DNA of 64,000 nucleotides, taken from contig OZ024821.1 in the NCBI GenBank assembly GCA_964016985.1, positions 91,440,093-91,504,092 of the forward strand, in the 5' to 3' direction. Positions 10,398 through 21,617 of this stretch are shown here, piece by piece. Position numbers and translations under genes: made by a program. The notes beneath the pieces are model-generated. The model saw only the letters and a program-made list of their open reading frames with translations. It had not been told where the DNA came from and made no database searches. Within the stretch, counting starts at the first letter, position 1. Each line of letters opens with the position of its first letter. Origin of the DNA: Anodontia alba. Lineage: Eukaryota; Mollusca; Bivalvia; Lucinida; Lucinidae.

Positions 10398-11387
10398 AAC
10401 AATATGGCAGAGTTGCCTGTCCTAAAACTAAAAGTGTACCAGTTTCTCTTAAATATAAATAATAATAGCACCCTCTTCTGATATAATATTTTATCTTATC
10501 CTGTATTTATTTGCCACTTATATTAGTGTTATTTAACGAGGTGTAAAAATACCCGGGCTAGAAATCACCAATATGATAAACACATGTATCACATTTATTT
10601 AGTTATGCTTCTTTGCTTATCTCCACTTAAATTGTTATACACAGGATATGACATAACAGGAACAATTTAAGGGCTGCCTACCGTAAACATTATACTGATA
10701 GGAGGTCATTTGAAGACATCATTTAATATCACTGTGGACAATATGTGACGGTATCCATTTCAGTCGCTTCTCGGACAGGATCTGTAAATTGTTGATTCCC
10801 AAATGACTATATCACCCAGTCCATTTTTAAGTTAAAGAGAGTCTGGTGAAGTCTATTTTATTACTTTTTAACAGAAATTCTTGTGTTTAATGCAAACAGT
10901 GTAGACCCTGATCAGACGCTGGAGAATGCGTAGTCTTGTCAGTCTGCATTTTTGGGGGACTCTATGCTTTACAGATTTAGCTGTAACTGTTTCAAATTTA
11001 ATGTATACACTTCAAAAGAGGACGTTAAGTGGAGTACTGCTTTACAGGAACATGCCTCCCTTGTGCAGGTTAATGACTCCATTTACCTCCCATTTCAAAG
11101 GGAGATCACTCAGCAAAGGGGAATTTGCTTCCCTGGTTATGGGAATCCTACTTCACTGGGGATGAGGGTGGGGTCTAAACAAATGCATCTAGTCCATGGG
11201 GGTGCAAATACCCGTAAGGATATTCCCAGACAATCATTTAAGTTTCAATATGCAAGGTAAGCTAAAAAAAGAAAAGAGACGAAAAGAAGCAAGAAAACTA
11301 TTTGGAATTAACTGTCTCGTATCTACACTTCACGTGCTGATAGTTTCTCAGAGACTATACAAACAATGAATAACGCTAGTTCAATTA
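10398..11387. other. Unassigned stretch with a K1 half-hairpin
   Basis: The half-hairpin TGCAAACAGTGTAGACCCTG lies at 10892-10911 without a pairing arm. Two overlapping frames at 10926-11260 show no recognised motif and I do not support them as genes. Confidence 0.45.
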
Positions 11388-11644
11388 CGAAAACACGCCT
11401 ATTCAAATATATAGAAAATTTCGCCTCCAAAAACTGAAGATTTTCAGGTAAAACAAATCTGATATTTTTCATATTTCTGCTCAAAACATAGATTGTGGGT
11501 ACTCGTTAGAACCGCCTCTAACGAGTACCCACAATCTATGTTTTTGAGCACAAATAAGAAAAATATTGTATACCCCTGTAAACCCCAGTTTCACTATATA
11601 GAAGTGGGGTTTAAGGGGGTCATAATTATATAGGTATGTTTTCG
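11388..11644 (-). mobile_element. M9 MITE with K2 core
   Basis: This copy is inverted relative to the one at 9004. The ends are CGAAAACACGCCTATTC and TATAGGTATGTTTTCG. The K2 arms at 11486-11543 meet directly with the central CTCGNCGAG lost. Confidence 0.85.
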
Positions 11645-11649
11645 TGATG

Positions 11650-12077
11650 CTCTGAGCAGATTCAGCAGACGACAAGTTAATATTATACTTCTTATTTTTC
11701 ACAGAAAGTAGAGTTTGATTTTCATGCATATTGTCTCCTAAGAAAAATATTTCAAAATATCGTCAGCTGATTTTTTTTTTACCCAGCATGCTGAGCTTTC
11801 TAACATTTCATCGCCGTACACTGTTGTACAGTGACTGTAATCAGTTAAAAGACAGGAAATGAGACTACTATAGTTGACACAATATTATTATTATCACAGT
11901 TAAAATTAGGCCGGGGCTTTTAACGCCTGGGTAACGCTGGTTTAATGGTGCAGATATGAGTACACCCATTGTCAAATAGAAGCAAAACAATGATAAACTT
12001 CAGTAAGGAGTGGTCTATATTTCTTCCTTATTTCTTGCATTTAGCTCTGAGAGAAAAAAAATATTGTGTTAAAATTG
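11650..12077. other. Mostly unassigned; M11 end fragment
   Basis: AATATCGTCAGCTGA ... ACCCAGCATGCTGAG at 11755-11796 matches the right end of M11. The rest is not recognised. Confidence 0.5.
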
Positions 12078-12079
12078 TT

Positions 12080-12303
12080 TTAACACTTAAAGCGCTAAAT
12101 TGATTTGTAGTAGACGACATTCTAAACTAGATATTGCTATTTTGCAGAGAAAATAAGGGTTGATATTCATGTGAATCGTATGCCTAGCGGACGATTGACG
12201 TGAAATAGCAAACCTTATTTTCTCTGAAAAAGAAGAAGAAGAAGAAGAGAAAAAAATCAAAGTATGGTCTACTGTAGTTGTGATTAGTGATATAAAGCTT
12301 AAA
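12080..12303. mobile_element. M12 MITE, TTAA ends
   Basis: The left end TTAACACTTAAAGCGCTAA and right end GTGATTAGTGATATAAAGCTTAA are inverted. The core pairs GCAGAGAAAATAAGGGTTG with ATTTTCTCTG around a TGAATCGT...CGATTGACG stem. An (AAG)n microsatellite at 12229-12250 has expanded in the right arm. Confidence 0.75.
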
Positions 12304-13495
12304 AAGAATAAAGAAACGACTACGGTACCCGACAAAATATTGCAAAACTTTGTCAAAATTGTCTAGGAACAATAAAATATAGTTCATCAATAAATGTTCA
12401 TCTGTTCTTTGGTCTATATATCTTCTTTAGATCTTGACATGACTTCATCACGGTTAAATTGTTTGAATAAGTAAGTAAATAAATAAATAAATAAATACAC
12501 AAATAAATAATATCCTCGGTATCTATCTATTTGTTTAGAAAGAGATAGAAGATTATAAGGTCAAAAAATCTTTTTTAGGTATTCACATGTGTGTATATTT
12601 GTCCTCTGTTTCATAACCCTCAAAGTATTTTTTTTCGCCATGTAATACCTGGCTCCCTGCTTTGAAGGTCAAGGTTAGTATCACTCCATGGCAGTAGTTG
12701 CATAATGGATTTTTGAAATAATTTGATACAAAATTACCTACAAGTTGAAGACTCTAAAAACTGCTGGATGAGTAACATCTGCGGCGTCTGATCAGGGTCT
12801 ACACTGTTTGCTCAGACCTTATTGTCAATACTGATTATACAGGATAAGTATGGTGCTTTACCCATCCTACCAGGGTTTGCTTGGAACAGTGATACCTTGA
12901 TAAATACAAACATTTTATTTGACTGATAGAAAGATGATAAAAATGACAAAAAAATACTACAAAACATATATACGACAATGAGAAAAATTGCATGTATAAA
13001 ACATATGCAAGGGCTTGGCTTGCCCTCACACTGAACCCTAAATCGCTCCCTTATGTCTTCCATGGAATAGATTTATAGTGGGCAGATAGGTTAAATAAAT
13101 CCTTATTTCCCGTAATAAAATACAAGACTAACCTAGGTTCACAAACTGATGGCCATGTGGTAGGAATATTGCTAACAAATAATTCGTGCCACGCGTAAAG
13201 GGATCTGACTGCATACAGGCGGCGCGAAGCGAAAAGGTACCTTCGAGGTATATGAGAACAGCGAAGACCCTGATCAGCCTGCGTAATCGGATCAGGACCT
13301 TCTTTATTCTTTGATATATTTTGTAGTATACAATTTCTGTAGGTTGGAAGCCGATACCCTGATCTGAAATGCGAAGATTGGTTCATTATAAGCCTTCGTT
13401 ACCGCATATACAATAAAGCCCCTTTTGGATGTAGCGCGACTTTAGGGGAATAGATACACGCAGGGGAGGCAATTGTCAAAAATGGTTTGCCACCC
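12304..13495. other. Unassigned stretch with an (AAAT)n run and an M4 remnant
   Basis: (AAAT)n occupies 12472-12510. An M4 half element (ACTGCTGGATGAGT, then GGCGTCTGATCAGGGTCTAC) lies at about 12758-12822. A 111-codon minus-strand frame at 13051-13386 has no recognisable domain. Confidence 0.5.
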
Positions 13496-13499
13496 ACCT

Positions 13500-13605
13500 T
13501 AAACGGGGTCAACTCTAAGAGAAAAGAATTTGGGAGCAAATTCTGTCCTTTTAGAATAGACCCCTTTGCAGAAGGGGCTTGGTGTGCAAGAAAGCAGTAA
13601 GTCTG
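13500..13605. mobile_element. M13 MITE, deleted stem
   Basis: ACGGGGTCAACTCTAAGAG and CTTTTAGAATAGACCCCTTT are the arms. Only one GGGAGCAAATTCTGTCC half of K4 remains, with GAATTTGG opposite. Confidence 0.7.
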
Positions 13606-13619
13606 GACATCGGAAGCCC

Positions 13620-15086
13620 ACAAGAAATAAAGTAGTTTTTTCGTGGTACAGTGATACGAGTTTCTTGAAAACACTTTTAAATATATGGACAAACTGACCC
13701 AATTACAGATCTGAGACTTGACCCGGTCAGTCGGAAGGAAACATAAGATGGCATTAAAAAATCAAACGCTAGTTTAGCGTTTTTAATATTATCCTGTCTT
13801 GAACCTGTAAATGTGTTCTTTGAGAGAAGATATAGTTCCAGTTATAAACACTCCAAACAAAGTATATTTTCCGGTCTTTCTTTAATTGCCCGTTAAAAAT
13901 GGCTACATTTAAAAAGCTGAAAGTAACAATTGTTAGTTCTATCATTTTTTTCCGAAAACGCGCGAAAATTCAGTGAATATTTTTTTTTAATCTTCGAAGC
14001 TTAACCCTTAGCTAAGCAAAATTGTAGCAGACGATATTTTTTTTTTTTTAAATAATTTTCTGAAAAACGAATCGTGTGCTAGTCACATCAGCTAAATATT
14101 GATTATAATGTAAAATAAAAATTAAAGCTTTATAAACCTTATGGTATGTTTGTAATTTTATGATTAAAATGTAAATTTATTACACAATCAGTGCATGTGC
14201 AGAAACTTCAGACTTTCACATGAATCATTAGACTAGCTCCTAGACCTTGATGTCATGTATAATCACTCCTTACTATAAGCTGATTCAAATTTACGTATGA
14301 CATCTTGTATAGCCAATCTCTAATAGTTGGTCTTTGACATTGGATATCTCTAAGATCAGTTGCTGTTATCAAAGAGGTGAGGCAAACAGTAAGTAGTAGA
14401 TGACCCTTAGTTCATTAAGTAAATTAATAATTATAATTGATTGATGAAAATAATATTGATATCCGACTAGTAGCTCTCTAATGAATCATGCTCTTGAAAC
14501 TTGAGCTTCAGAACAAGTAACATTTTCAAAACAACAGTCGCTTGAACATTAGTCTGGATCAATACTAATACATGATTTCTGCGTGGTTTTTTTATGCATT
14601 GGAAGTGGCTCAGGTACCAACCTTTAACATTATGGAACACAATAAAAGATTCTAAGTCCTCGACCATGACCCGATGGCCACTGATATTCAATTTGAACGA
14701 CAAGTCTAAATTAATATTTAACAACAATCCCAGTATAAAGTGAGACTAGCTAAGCATTCAAGAGATACAGCTCTTAAAAACACAAACAACAACAACAACA
14801 ACAACAACAACAAACGTCAATGTAAAACTTTAATATTTAGTGAGAACCGACGCTGACACGGACGCCCAGGTGACAACAACAGCTGCCTGTACTTTCGTAT
14901 AGGGGAATAAAAGTTTGTTACGTATTAGTTATCTTACGAATTTAAAAACCAAAGCTTTCAGACATTCCCCATGACGCACTTCACGCAACCCAATTGATCA
15001 GCACGCCCAGTGCTTTGATTTTCCCCACTAATACAGTTGCCTCAGTTGCACACATGAGCCGGGACACAGCGTTCCTTCCAAAATTG
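13620..15086. other. Unassigned stretch; small hairpin and (AAC)n
   Basis: A 12-bp-stem hairpin AAACGCTAGTTTAGCGTTT lies at about 13763-13781. An M12-like left end (TTAACCCTTAGCTAAGC) is at 14002 with no partner. An (AAC)n microsatellite is at 14785-14813. Nothing coding is recognised. Confidence 0.5.
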
Positions 15087-15172
15087 CATGGATTCTCAGC
15101 GAAGGCTCAGATCAGCCTGCGCATCCGCGCAGTCTGACCTGAGTCTTCGCATGACCTGTCTTCGCAGGGTAC
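15087..15172. mobile_element. M16/M17-type hairpin fragment
   Basis: TCAGCGAAGGCTCAGATCAG, then CCTGCGCATCCGCGCAGTCTG, then GAGTCTTCGC form a stem. It is the half unit seen inside M16 without the rest of the element. Confidence 0.65.
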
Positions 15173-15734
15173 TCTATGGCTAGCCACTAATCCAAAGCGT
15201 TTCAGGCGGATAGCGACGGCTCTGGCCAGCCTGCTCGGGTTTCACTGTGCGTACATGCAGTTCTTGTAGGAAATACTTTGCCCCAGGGCATATGTGAGGA
15301 TACTGAACTGACTGTACTGAAATAGACTGTAGAAGTGAACTCAAATGACCGCCTGTGTTTTTGGAAATGTGGCCGTCTGCTCTTGACTTCAAGAGCCCGT
15401 GAAACTGAAAATTTGAAATACTGGTGAAAACATCCTGATGTTCCCATATTGAATTTATCCTTGTTTCCAGTCTCCTCTCCATAATATCATTTTTTCCACA
15501 GCGGTTGCCTTGTCCCTGCACATTTTATATAAAACTTTTTTCTTCTGTAAACACCGTACCTTATTTTCCAAAAGTGTTAGAGCAAAAGGTCCCGAACAAA
15601 GATCAGACGCCAATCATCCAACAGCATTGAAACACAACAAGTTTGTAAACTGGACATGTTCAAAATTTAGGACACATACGGCACGGAGTTGAGATGTCCG
15701 AATATGCAGGGTGAAACGGTAAAGAGTCGTACTA

Positions 15735-16100
15735 AAGTCATAAATGAAGCACACCATGTAATTTCAGTACCAACAATAAAACCCTAGACTATTCCACATA
15801 TCTTCAAAGTTAACCTTAGAGGTACAGCTAAATATATCTCCCCAGTAACATAAATCCATAGCGGGCCGTTATCGGCCCGTCAGGGTAGCTGATGGGCCGA
15901 TAACGGCCTGCTATAGATTTATCAAGTGCTAGATGTGATAATCTAGCGGTAGTACGGGCGTTGGAAGTCAGAGTCCTCCGTGTGTTAGTACTAAAATCAT
16001 CAATGAAGCAAACCATGTAATTTCAGTACCAACAATAAAACCCCAGACCGGTCCACATATCTTCAGTAAACCTTAGAGGTACAGCTGGATATATAGTCTT
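15735..16100 (+). repeat. Copy-1-only local tandem duplication
   Basis: The phrase CATGTAATTTCAGTACCAAC with its downstream sequence occurs twice here (15758 and 16014) but once in copy 2 (about 21838). The first repeat ends in an M1 element, so the duplication probably carried or followed that insertion. Confidence 0.75.
15841..15938. mobile_element. M1 MITE, degraded right end
   Basis: CCCAGTAACATAAATCCATA opens the element and the GCGGGCCGTTATCGGCCCG core is intact. The right arm loses the CTGGG terminus after ATTTATCAAGTGCTAG. It is absent from copy 2. Confidence 0.75.
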
Positions 16101-16644
16101 GTGGTCGTAGGGGCGACTGGAGTCAGAGCCCGTGTTTTAGCACTGTATATGAAGGGCGAGGCCCAATCCTTATTACCGCAGCCTTTCAGCTTCCCCGGAA
16201 GTGTACCCGTTCACTGCTGGGACAACAGAGAACGTTTCAGTTGAACCCGTATTCTTCAGCATCGCAGTCCGGCTACGGCGCCTCTTTGAGATTTTCTAGA
16301 ATTCGCACAACCAGTACCAGCCGGCATATAGAATATGCTGGTTGTCTCTCTCTGAGAGATTTGTAACGTGTCTTTGTTGAAGATTTGAATTTTAGCACTT
16401 CCGCCAGAGAGGTCATGCAGTGTGGTCATAAAATACGCGTGGCATACGCATGCCAAACGATATTTCTGGCTTCTGGAAGGCTAAAATTCTATGCTCCAAT
16501 TTATTATTATTACAATTCTCAAAAGTCCGTGAAAATGATAATTGACCAGTTATTGCTTATACAGGTTACCAAGGGTTACCAAGGGCAAAACTCTCAGATT
16601 GTGTTGAGGTTTCGTTGATGTTCACCTTTCTGTGAGCTGCAATT

Positions 16645-16860
16645 TCAGACAACATACATTCGGACTTGTGCGCCCATCGAAGATTCGGATCAGCCTACGC
16701 ATTCGTGCAGTCTGATCAGAACCTTCACTGGGCGCAATTTGGATAGCCAAAGAAGCAAAGTGTCTTCATGCGAACAACAAAGGCTCTAATCAGACTGCGC
16801 GAATGCGCAGGCTGATTTATGTTTTCGTTCGGCGCACGTCGTGTCAGAAGGTGCGTTGTC
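16645..16860. mobile_element. M16 MITE (copy-1 allele)
   Basis: Two GATCAG-type hairpins flank GGATAGCCAAAGAAGCAAAG: CAGCCTACGCATTCGTGCAGTC and CAGACTGCGCGAATGCGCAG. The end boxes CAGACAACATAC and TGCGTTGTCT are weak. The allelic copy is at 22475-22680. Confidence 0.75.
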
Positions 16861-16914
16861 TTATAATTCAGCATGAATAGATTTTAACTAATATCAAAGT
16901 TCATTGTCTTTGTA

Positions 16915-17022
16915 CCCTAGTAAGCATTCTTTATAAATCTACAGCGGGCCGTTATCGGCCCGTCAGGGTAGCTGACGGGCCGATAACGGCCTGCTATAGA
17001 TTTATAAAGAATGCTAGCTGGG
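16915..17022. mobile_element. M1 MITE (copy-1 allele)
   Basis: It runs from CCCTAGTAAGC to GCTAGCTGGG. The flanks are TA on the left and TG on the right, so no perfect 2-bp duplication remains. The allele at 22746 has the same flanks, so the mismatch predates the split. Confidence 0.85.
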
Positions 17023-17477
17023 TGTTGTTTTATTAACCATTATACTTTAAGGTAACTTACTTGAAGTTAATAATGGTATGGTACTAAAATAGTGTCTATA
17101 ATTCATTAACAAACTCCTCAATATTCTGATTTCATGTCAGTGAGGCAATATGTTTCTATCTATGGCGCTATATGATCCCGACAATAATTAAATTGTGCCT
17201 CTCAGAATAGAAATCGACCTTAATAAGTGAAGATATACCAAGTAAATGCCACAGTCGTGAGGCACCGTCTTCTCGAGGCATCGAAAGAAGGAGAGACGAG
17301 GAGGAACGAGGAACAAAATACTAAACAAACTCCACATAAAAACAACCGACGCACGAACAAGAACTGAAACAAAGGAACTGCCTTGGAACGATAAGGCACA
17401 TGTGACCATATGCATCCGCACAGTCCAATCTATGATTTCAAATTCACATAGCACTAGTTAAGGCGCCTTTTTCAAAC

Positions 17478-17625
17478 CAAAAGTATTGATATTTTTCTTA
17501 TTTCTTCACAAAAACATATGTTGTGGGTACTCATTAGAAACGCCTCGCCGAGGCTCTTTTAATGAATACCCACAACATATGTTTTCGTGGAAAAATAAGA
17601 AAAATATTTACCGGATATCCTCCCT
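17478..17625. mobile_element. M10 MITE with K2 core, damaged allele
   Basis: The outer arms ATATTTTTCTTATTTCTTCA and GAAAAATAAGAAAAATATT are intact. The K2 stem is mispaired (GAAACGCCTCG opposite GAGGCTCTTTT). The other allele at 23303 is perfectly paired. Confidence 0.8.
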
Positions 17626-17659
17626 TATCTAGACCTATGAATTCATACATTATGTTAAT

Positions 17660-17735
17660 GACCAGTGTAGACCCTGATCAGTCGGCGCGTACGCGCCGAC
17701 TGATCTGGGTCTAGGCTGGTCTCATATGCCATAAG
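17660..17735. mobile_element. K1-like hairpin
   Basis: CCAGTGTAGACCCTGATCAG pairs with CTGATCTGGGTCTAGGCTGG through TCGGCGCGTACGCGCCGA. The outer K1 motif is shared with M4 to M7, but no known MITE ends are visible here. Confidence 0.75.
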
Positions 17736-17826
17736 GTGGTTTTCTATTTGAAGAAGCTCCGTTAAATACCGTTAAATGGACGTAGATCTATGTCGGCTAT
17801 ATGAATTAAGTATCTTTAATGACAAA

Positions 17827-17990
17827 CTCGGCCAATACGTAAAAAAAAAAAAAATAATAATAAATAAATAAATAAAATAAAAAAAAATAAAAATAAAAAT
17901 AAAAATAAAAATAAATAAATAAATAAATAAGTAAAAATAATTAAAAACTCGGCCATTACGAGTCGTATTGGCCGACTTTTCCATTATGGG
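17827..17990. repeat. A/T-rich tract between CTCGGCCAATACG repeats
   Basis: An A-rich run of about 110 bases (17839-17946) lies between CTCGGCCAATACG and the inverted CGTATTGGCCGA. It may be a small inverted-repeat element with an expanded centre. Its length differs from copy 2. Confidence 0.6.
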
Positions 17991-18016
17991 CCTATATTTT
18001 CCTGTATTGGTTTTCT

Positions 18017-18595
18017 CCATATTAGCCGAGTTTGCTATCGGGATGGAGGATAAAATACGCATAATGCGGTTTTACCCAGTTTTACGTTGTTTTCAACGGA
18101 TTTTAGCCAAGAAGATGGAAGGCATGATATGGACTTGGCCATGTAGCTACTATGAAAAATTTTCTTTATTGAGATTATCATCGCTAAACACGATGTTTTA
18201 AAAGTTAATTGATAAAATTGTCATTTATCAAGTACTTTCGTATTGGCAGAGTTACAGATCCTAGGTCGGCTGTATTGTTGGCCCTGGCATCACAAAAAAT
18301 GTCTATATAATTTTGACCCCCTTAAACCCCACTATTACATAGTAAAACTGGGGTATACAGGGGTAAACATTATTTTTCTTATTTCTGCTCAAAAACATAG
18401 ATTGTGGGCACTCGTTAGAACTGCCTCAGTTTTCAGCAGAAATATGAAAAATATCAGAATTTTTATCTGAAAATTTTCAGCTTTTGGTGGTAAAATTTTC
18501 AGTATATTTGAATAGGCTTGTTTTCGTAATGGGCAAAGGGCCACTACAGCCGACCTCGGACCTGTAGCTTGCCAATACGAAGTCACTTGATTACT
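18017..18595. mobile_element. Copy-1-only 579-bp insertion
   Basis: In copy 2 the phrase TTGGTTTTCT joins directly to AACATAATATTA. Here 579 bases intervene, containing an M9 element and CTCGGCC/GGCCGA-type motifs such as CGTATTGGCAGAG. It marks a structural difference between the two copies. The parent element is not identified. Confidence 0.7.
18295..18527 (+). mobile_element. M9 MITE, half of K2 deleted
   Basis: It runs from TATAATTTTGACCCCC to ATAGGCTTGTTTTCG. The left K2 arm GGCACTCGTTAGAACTGCCT is present. The right arm has gone, and the sequence passes directly to TTCAGCAGAAATATG. Confidence 0.8.
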
Positions 18596-18840
18596 AACAT
18601 AATATTAATAATTTATTTCCAATGTGGATATTAGATATGAGGAACAATTTCAGCTTCGATGGATAAGTTAGAGACAACCAAGATTATAAATGAAGTAAAT
18701 AACATGGAATGTTTATAGATCGAAATCTCATCAAATCGTACGAAGATTCATCTGGGTTCAATTTATAAATATCCAAACTTATTCACAGTTACAACCTGTG
18801 ACCTTAACCGGAATATTTCGAAAACATATAATTAAATAGC

Positions 18841-18890
18841 CAAAAAAAAAAAAAAAAAAAATAAAATAAAATAAATAAATAAATAAATAG
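18841..18890. repeat. A-rich/(AAAT)n tract
   Basis: A 20-base A run is followed by AAATA units. The allelic tract in copy 2 (24008-24110) is about twice as long. Confidence 0.85.
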
Positions 18891-19229
18891 AAATAGACAG
18901 TCTGTCAGTATTTCAGCTTACACAGCTCGACTTTTGAAAATTCTAGGTTTTAATCTGAGATTCATATATTCTTACTTACAGGACATTAGGAGATAAGATC
19001 ATATTTTGAAGCCGTATGAAATATTGTCTTAATAAAATGTATGATTGCTCTCTATAGTAAAATCTCGGTATCGTGACACTTTGGAGTCCCATAAGAACCT
19101 GAAGAGCGCATGCGCATGCGCGGCCAGGATCGAATGTAGTTTGGGTACAAGCCATGAAAAAAGGAAGCAGTTCCGTCCCCCACCCCACTGTCTCGTACAA
19201 AACTCTGCTGCTTACAAATACTTGCAATG

Positions 19230-19462
19230 TAGGCCTCGTCAAGCGAAAAAATGCCTTCGAACACGCGCAAATTCAGATAATCCTGCGCATGCGCAAACTA
19301 TCATCCGTGCCTTTGCTCTCTATTGATACATTCTGTAGTAGCCAATGATTCTGTCAGCGGGCAGGCAAGGCCCTGATCAGACTGCGCGGATGCGCAGTCT
19401 GATCTGGGCCTTCGCTGCCCGAATGTACCAGAAGACACGTTTTCTCATGGTGCGGCCTATGG
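19230..19462. mobile_element. M17 MITE (copy-1 allele)
   Basis: The inner hairpin GGCCCTGATCAGACTGCGCG pairs with CGCAGTCTGATCTGGGCC at 19370-19409, followed by TTCGCTGCCCG. The left part has CAAGCGAAAAAATGCCTTCG and CTGCGCATGCGCAAACTATC, the right end AAGACACGTTTTCTCATGG. Confidence 0.75.
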
Positions 19463-19904
19463 TATGATTAGTAAGTAAGAACAATACAAATAGATGTCTA
19501 AAGCTAAACAACCATTTGGAACTTTTCCCATAATCCAAAGATGGCAACCATTAGACTTGACACTTTGATGTTTAGATAAATACTTAAGGGATGAAAATAA
19601 TTTTAGGTAATCTCTTGTTTAGCTATACCACATGGGCGTACTTATACTGAAATAATATAACTTAAGTTTTTCCAGTCTATCTTCATCATTTTTTTTTTCA
19701 TCTGGTAGATAACCGGTCAGAAGAATTGAAGCCATCCCCAAAATATGCTGAATTTTACCCATTGATACCAGGGACCTAGGCAAACAATGTAGATCCTGAA
19801 GGCGTCTGGTCAGGGTCTAACCATAAAAATTGTAAAAGAAATCATAAAAATAAAATAAATCAGACTCCCCTTGATTTGGTTTAGAAGAATCGGTTAATCA
19901 TCAC

Positions 19905-19992
19905 CATCATCATCGTCATCATTATATTTATTATAAGTACAAATAGCAGTAGTTAGTAGTAGTAGTAGTAGTAGTAGTAAGTAGTAGTAGAA
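19905..19992. repeat. (ATC)n and (TAG)n microsatellites
   Basis: Short CATCAT runs are followed by a (TAG)n run at 19953-19990. Unit numbers differ from copy 2 (25128-25220). Confidence 0.85.
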
Positions 19993-20253
19993 GTATAAAT
20001 AAAGATTATTATCAATATCCCTAACTGACAACAGGATCTAGCATTGTATTCAAATCGTCTCCTTTAAATGGTAAATCCGAATTTCTGAGAAATAAGTAAA
20101 AATTATTAAAAAATGTTCTTGAGCTTTATAACTGAAACCTCATCCTGTGATTGTTTGGGCTTTTCAAATTTGGCTGCTTCATTTGTGGAAGGGGCTGAGG
20201 GCGTATTTTCATTTTCTAGTGCACTTCCTGCTGATTTTATACCCAGCATACTA

Positions 20254-20360
20254 CCCAGTTAGCATTATTTATAAGTCTACAGCGGGCCGTTATCGGCCCG
20301 TCAGCTACCCTGACGGGCCGATAACGGCCCGCTATAGATTTATGTAGAATGCTTACCGGG
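20254..20360. mobile_element. M1 MITE, TA target duplication
   Basis: This 107-bp palindrome runs from CCCAGTTAGC to GCTTACCGGG. TA lies on both sides. The allele at 25480 has the same site. Confidence 0.88.
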
Positions 20361-20464
20361 TAAGCATTAAAGATTTCCACAGTGTCCAACTCATAGAACA
20401 AAAGGGCTTATTTGGATGCCACAAACCCCATATTACAACTGCAGCTTGCCAATTCGTATTTTCC

Positions 20465-20508
20465 CTAAAAAAAAAAAAAAAAAAAAAACAAAAACAAAAA
20501 AAAACAGA
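20465..20508. repeat. A-rich tract
   Basis: A run of A with occasional C. Copy 2 has only AAAAATAATAAAAATAG in its place. Confidence 0.85.
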
Positions 20509-20589
20509 ATGTCATCTGGTACAACTTTGCTTAGCGCTTTAAGGTCTAATAATAACAATAGACATAGCTTCTTTTCGTAATAATAATAA

Positions 20590-20728
<139 letters not shown>

Positions 20729-20959
20729 CTTTTACCGGACACTGCTACGCTAACTGTTGGTGCCTGTTTGTTTTTGGCTAAATGGGGATGTATTTCGCCT
20801 GAAGAAGGAAAAGCGTTTAATCTACTCGTATATGGCATTCAGACAGCTAATGTAATCTGAAATGGCCAGAACCTGCATATTCTTTTTCTCCCTGGCAAGC
20901 CTTTAAATTCAGAAAACAATAGTACAGATGATGTCCAGGAGAAGTCAGAATCCATTCCG

Positions 20960-20995
20960 AAAACATGCCTATTCAAATATACTGAAAATTTTACC
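20960..20995 (-). mobile_element. M9 MITE cut by the gap
   Basis: CGAAAACATGCCTATTC and ATACTGAAAATTTTACC are the first bases of an M9 copy. The same element is complete at 26074-26348, so the missing part is predictable. Confidence 0.85.
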
Positions 20996-21195
20996 NNNNN
21001 NNNNNNNNNNNNNNNNNNNNNNNNNNNNNNNNNNNNNNNNNNNNNNNNNNNNNNNNNNNNNNNNNNNNNNNNNNNNNNNNNNNNNNNNNNNNNNNNNNNN
21101 NNNNNNNNNNNNNNNNNNNNNNNNNNNNNNNNNNNNNNNNNNNNNNNNNNNNNNNNNNNNNNNNNNNNNNNNNNNNNNNNNNNNNNNNNNNNNNN
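20996..21195. other. Assembly gap, exactly 200 N
   Basis: The round length indicates a placeholder written by a scaffolder and not a measured distance. The flanks are the two ends of the duplicated locus. Confidence 0.97.
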
Positions 21196-21337
21196 ACTGA
21201 AAATTTGGAGAACTGGTGAAAACATCCGGATGTTCCCATATTGTATTTATCCTTGTTTCCAGTCTCCTCTCCCTAACAACAATTTTCCACAGCGGTTGTC
21301 CTGCCCCTGTACATTTTATGTAAGACTAGTTCTTCTT

Positions 21338-21617
21338 TTAACTCTTTCGGTGCCAAATTTCAGACGACATTTGTCGTCTGCTTTATTTTTTATTTTATTA
21401 ATTTTTTGTTTTAACAAACTATCGTTTCGAAAAAAAAACAACCAAAAAAAAAAAAAAAAAAACAAAAAAAACAACAACAACATTTATATGTGAATTTGAA
21501 AGACTGAATGTCAAACTGCGTAGATCCAGATGAGACGGCTCATAATGAGCCGTCTCATCTGGATCTATGCTGTTTGTAAAAGCTTATTATTATCGCCTGT
21601 GGCAGTGAGAGAGTTAA
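21338..21617 (+). mobile_element. M5 MITE, present only in copy 2
   Basis: TTAACTCTTTCGGTGCC opens it, and GGCAGTGAGAGAGTTAA closes it. K1 outer arms surround GAGACGGCTC...GAGCCGTCTC at about 21520-21577. Copy 1 has CTTCTGTAAACACC at 15543-15556 where copy 2 reads CTTCTTTTAA, then the element, then TTAACACC. This is a near-empty site with a TTAA-type target. An A-rich run at 21430-21482 lies inside. Confidence 0.88.
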
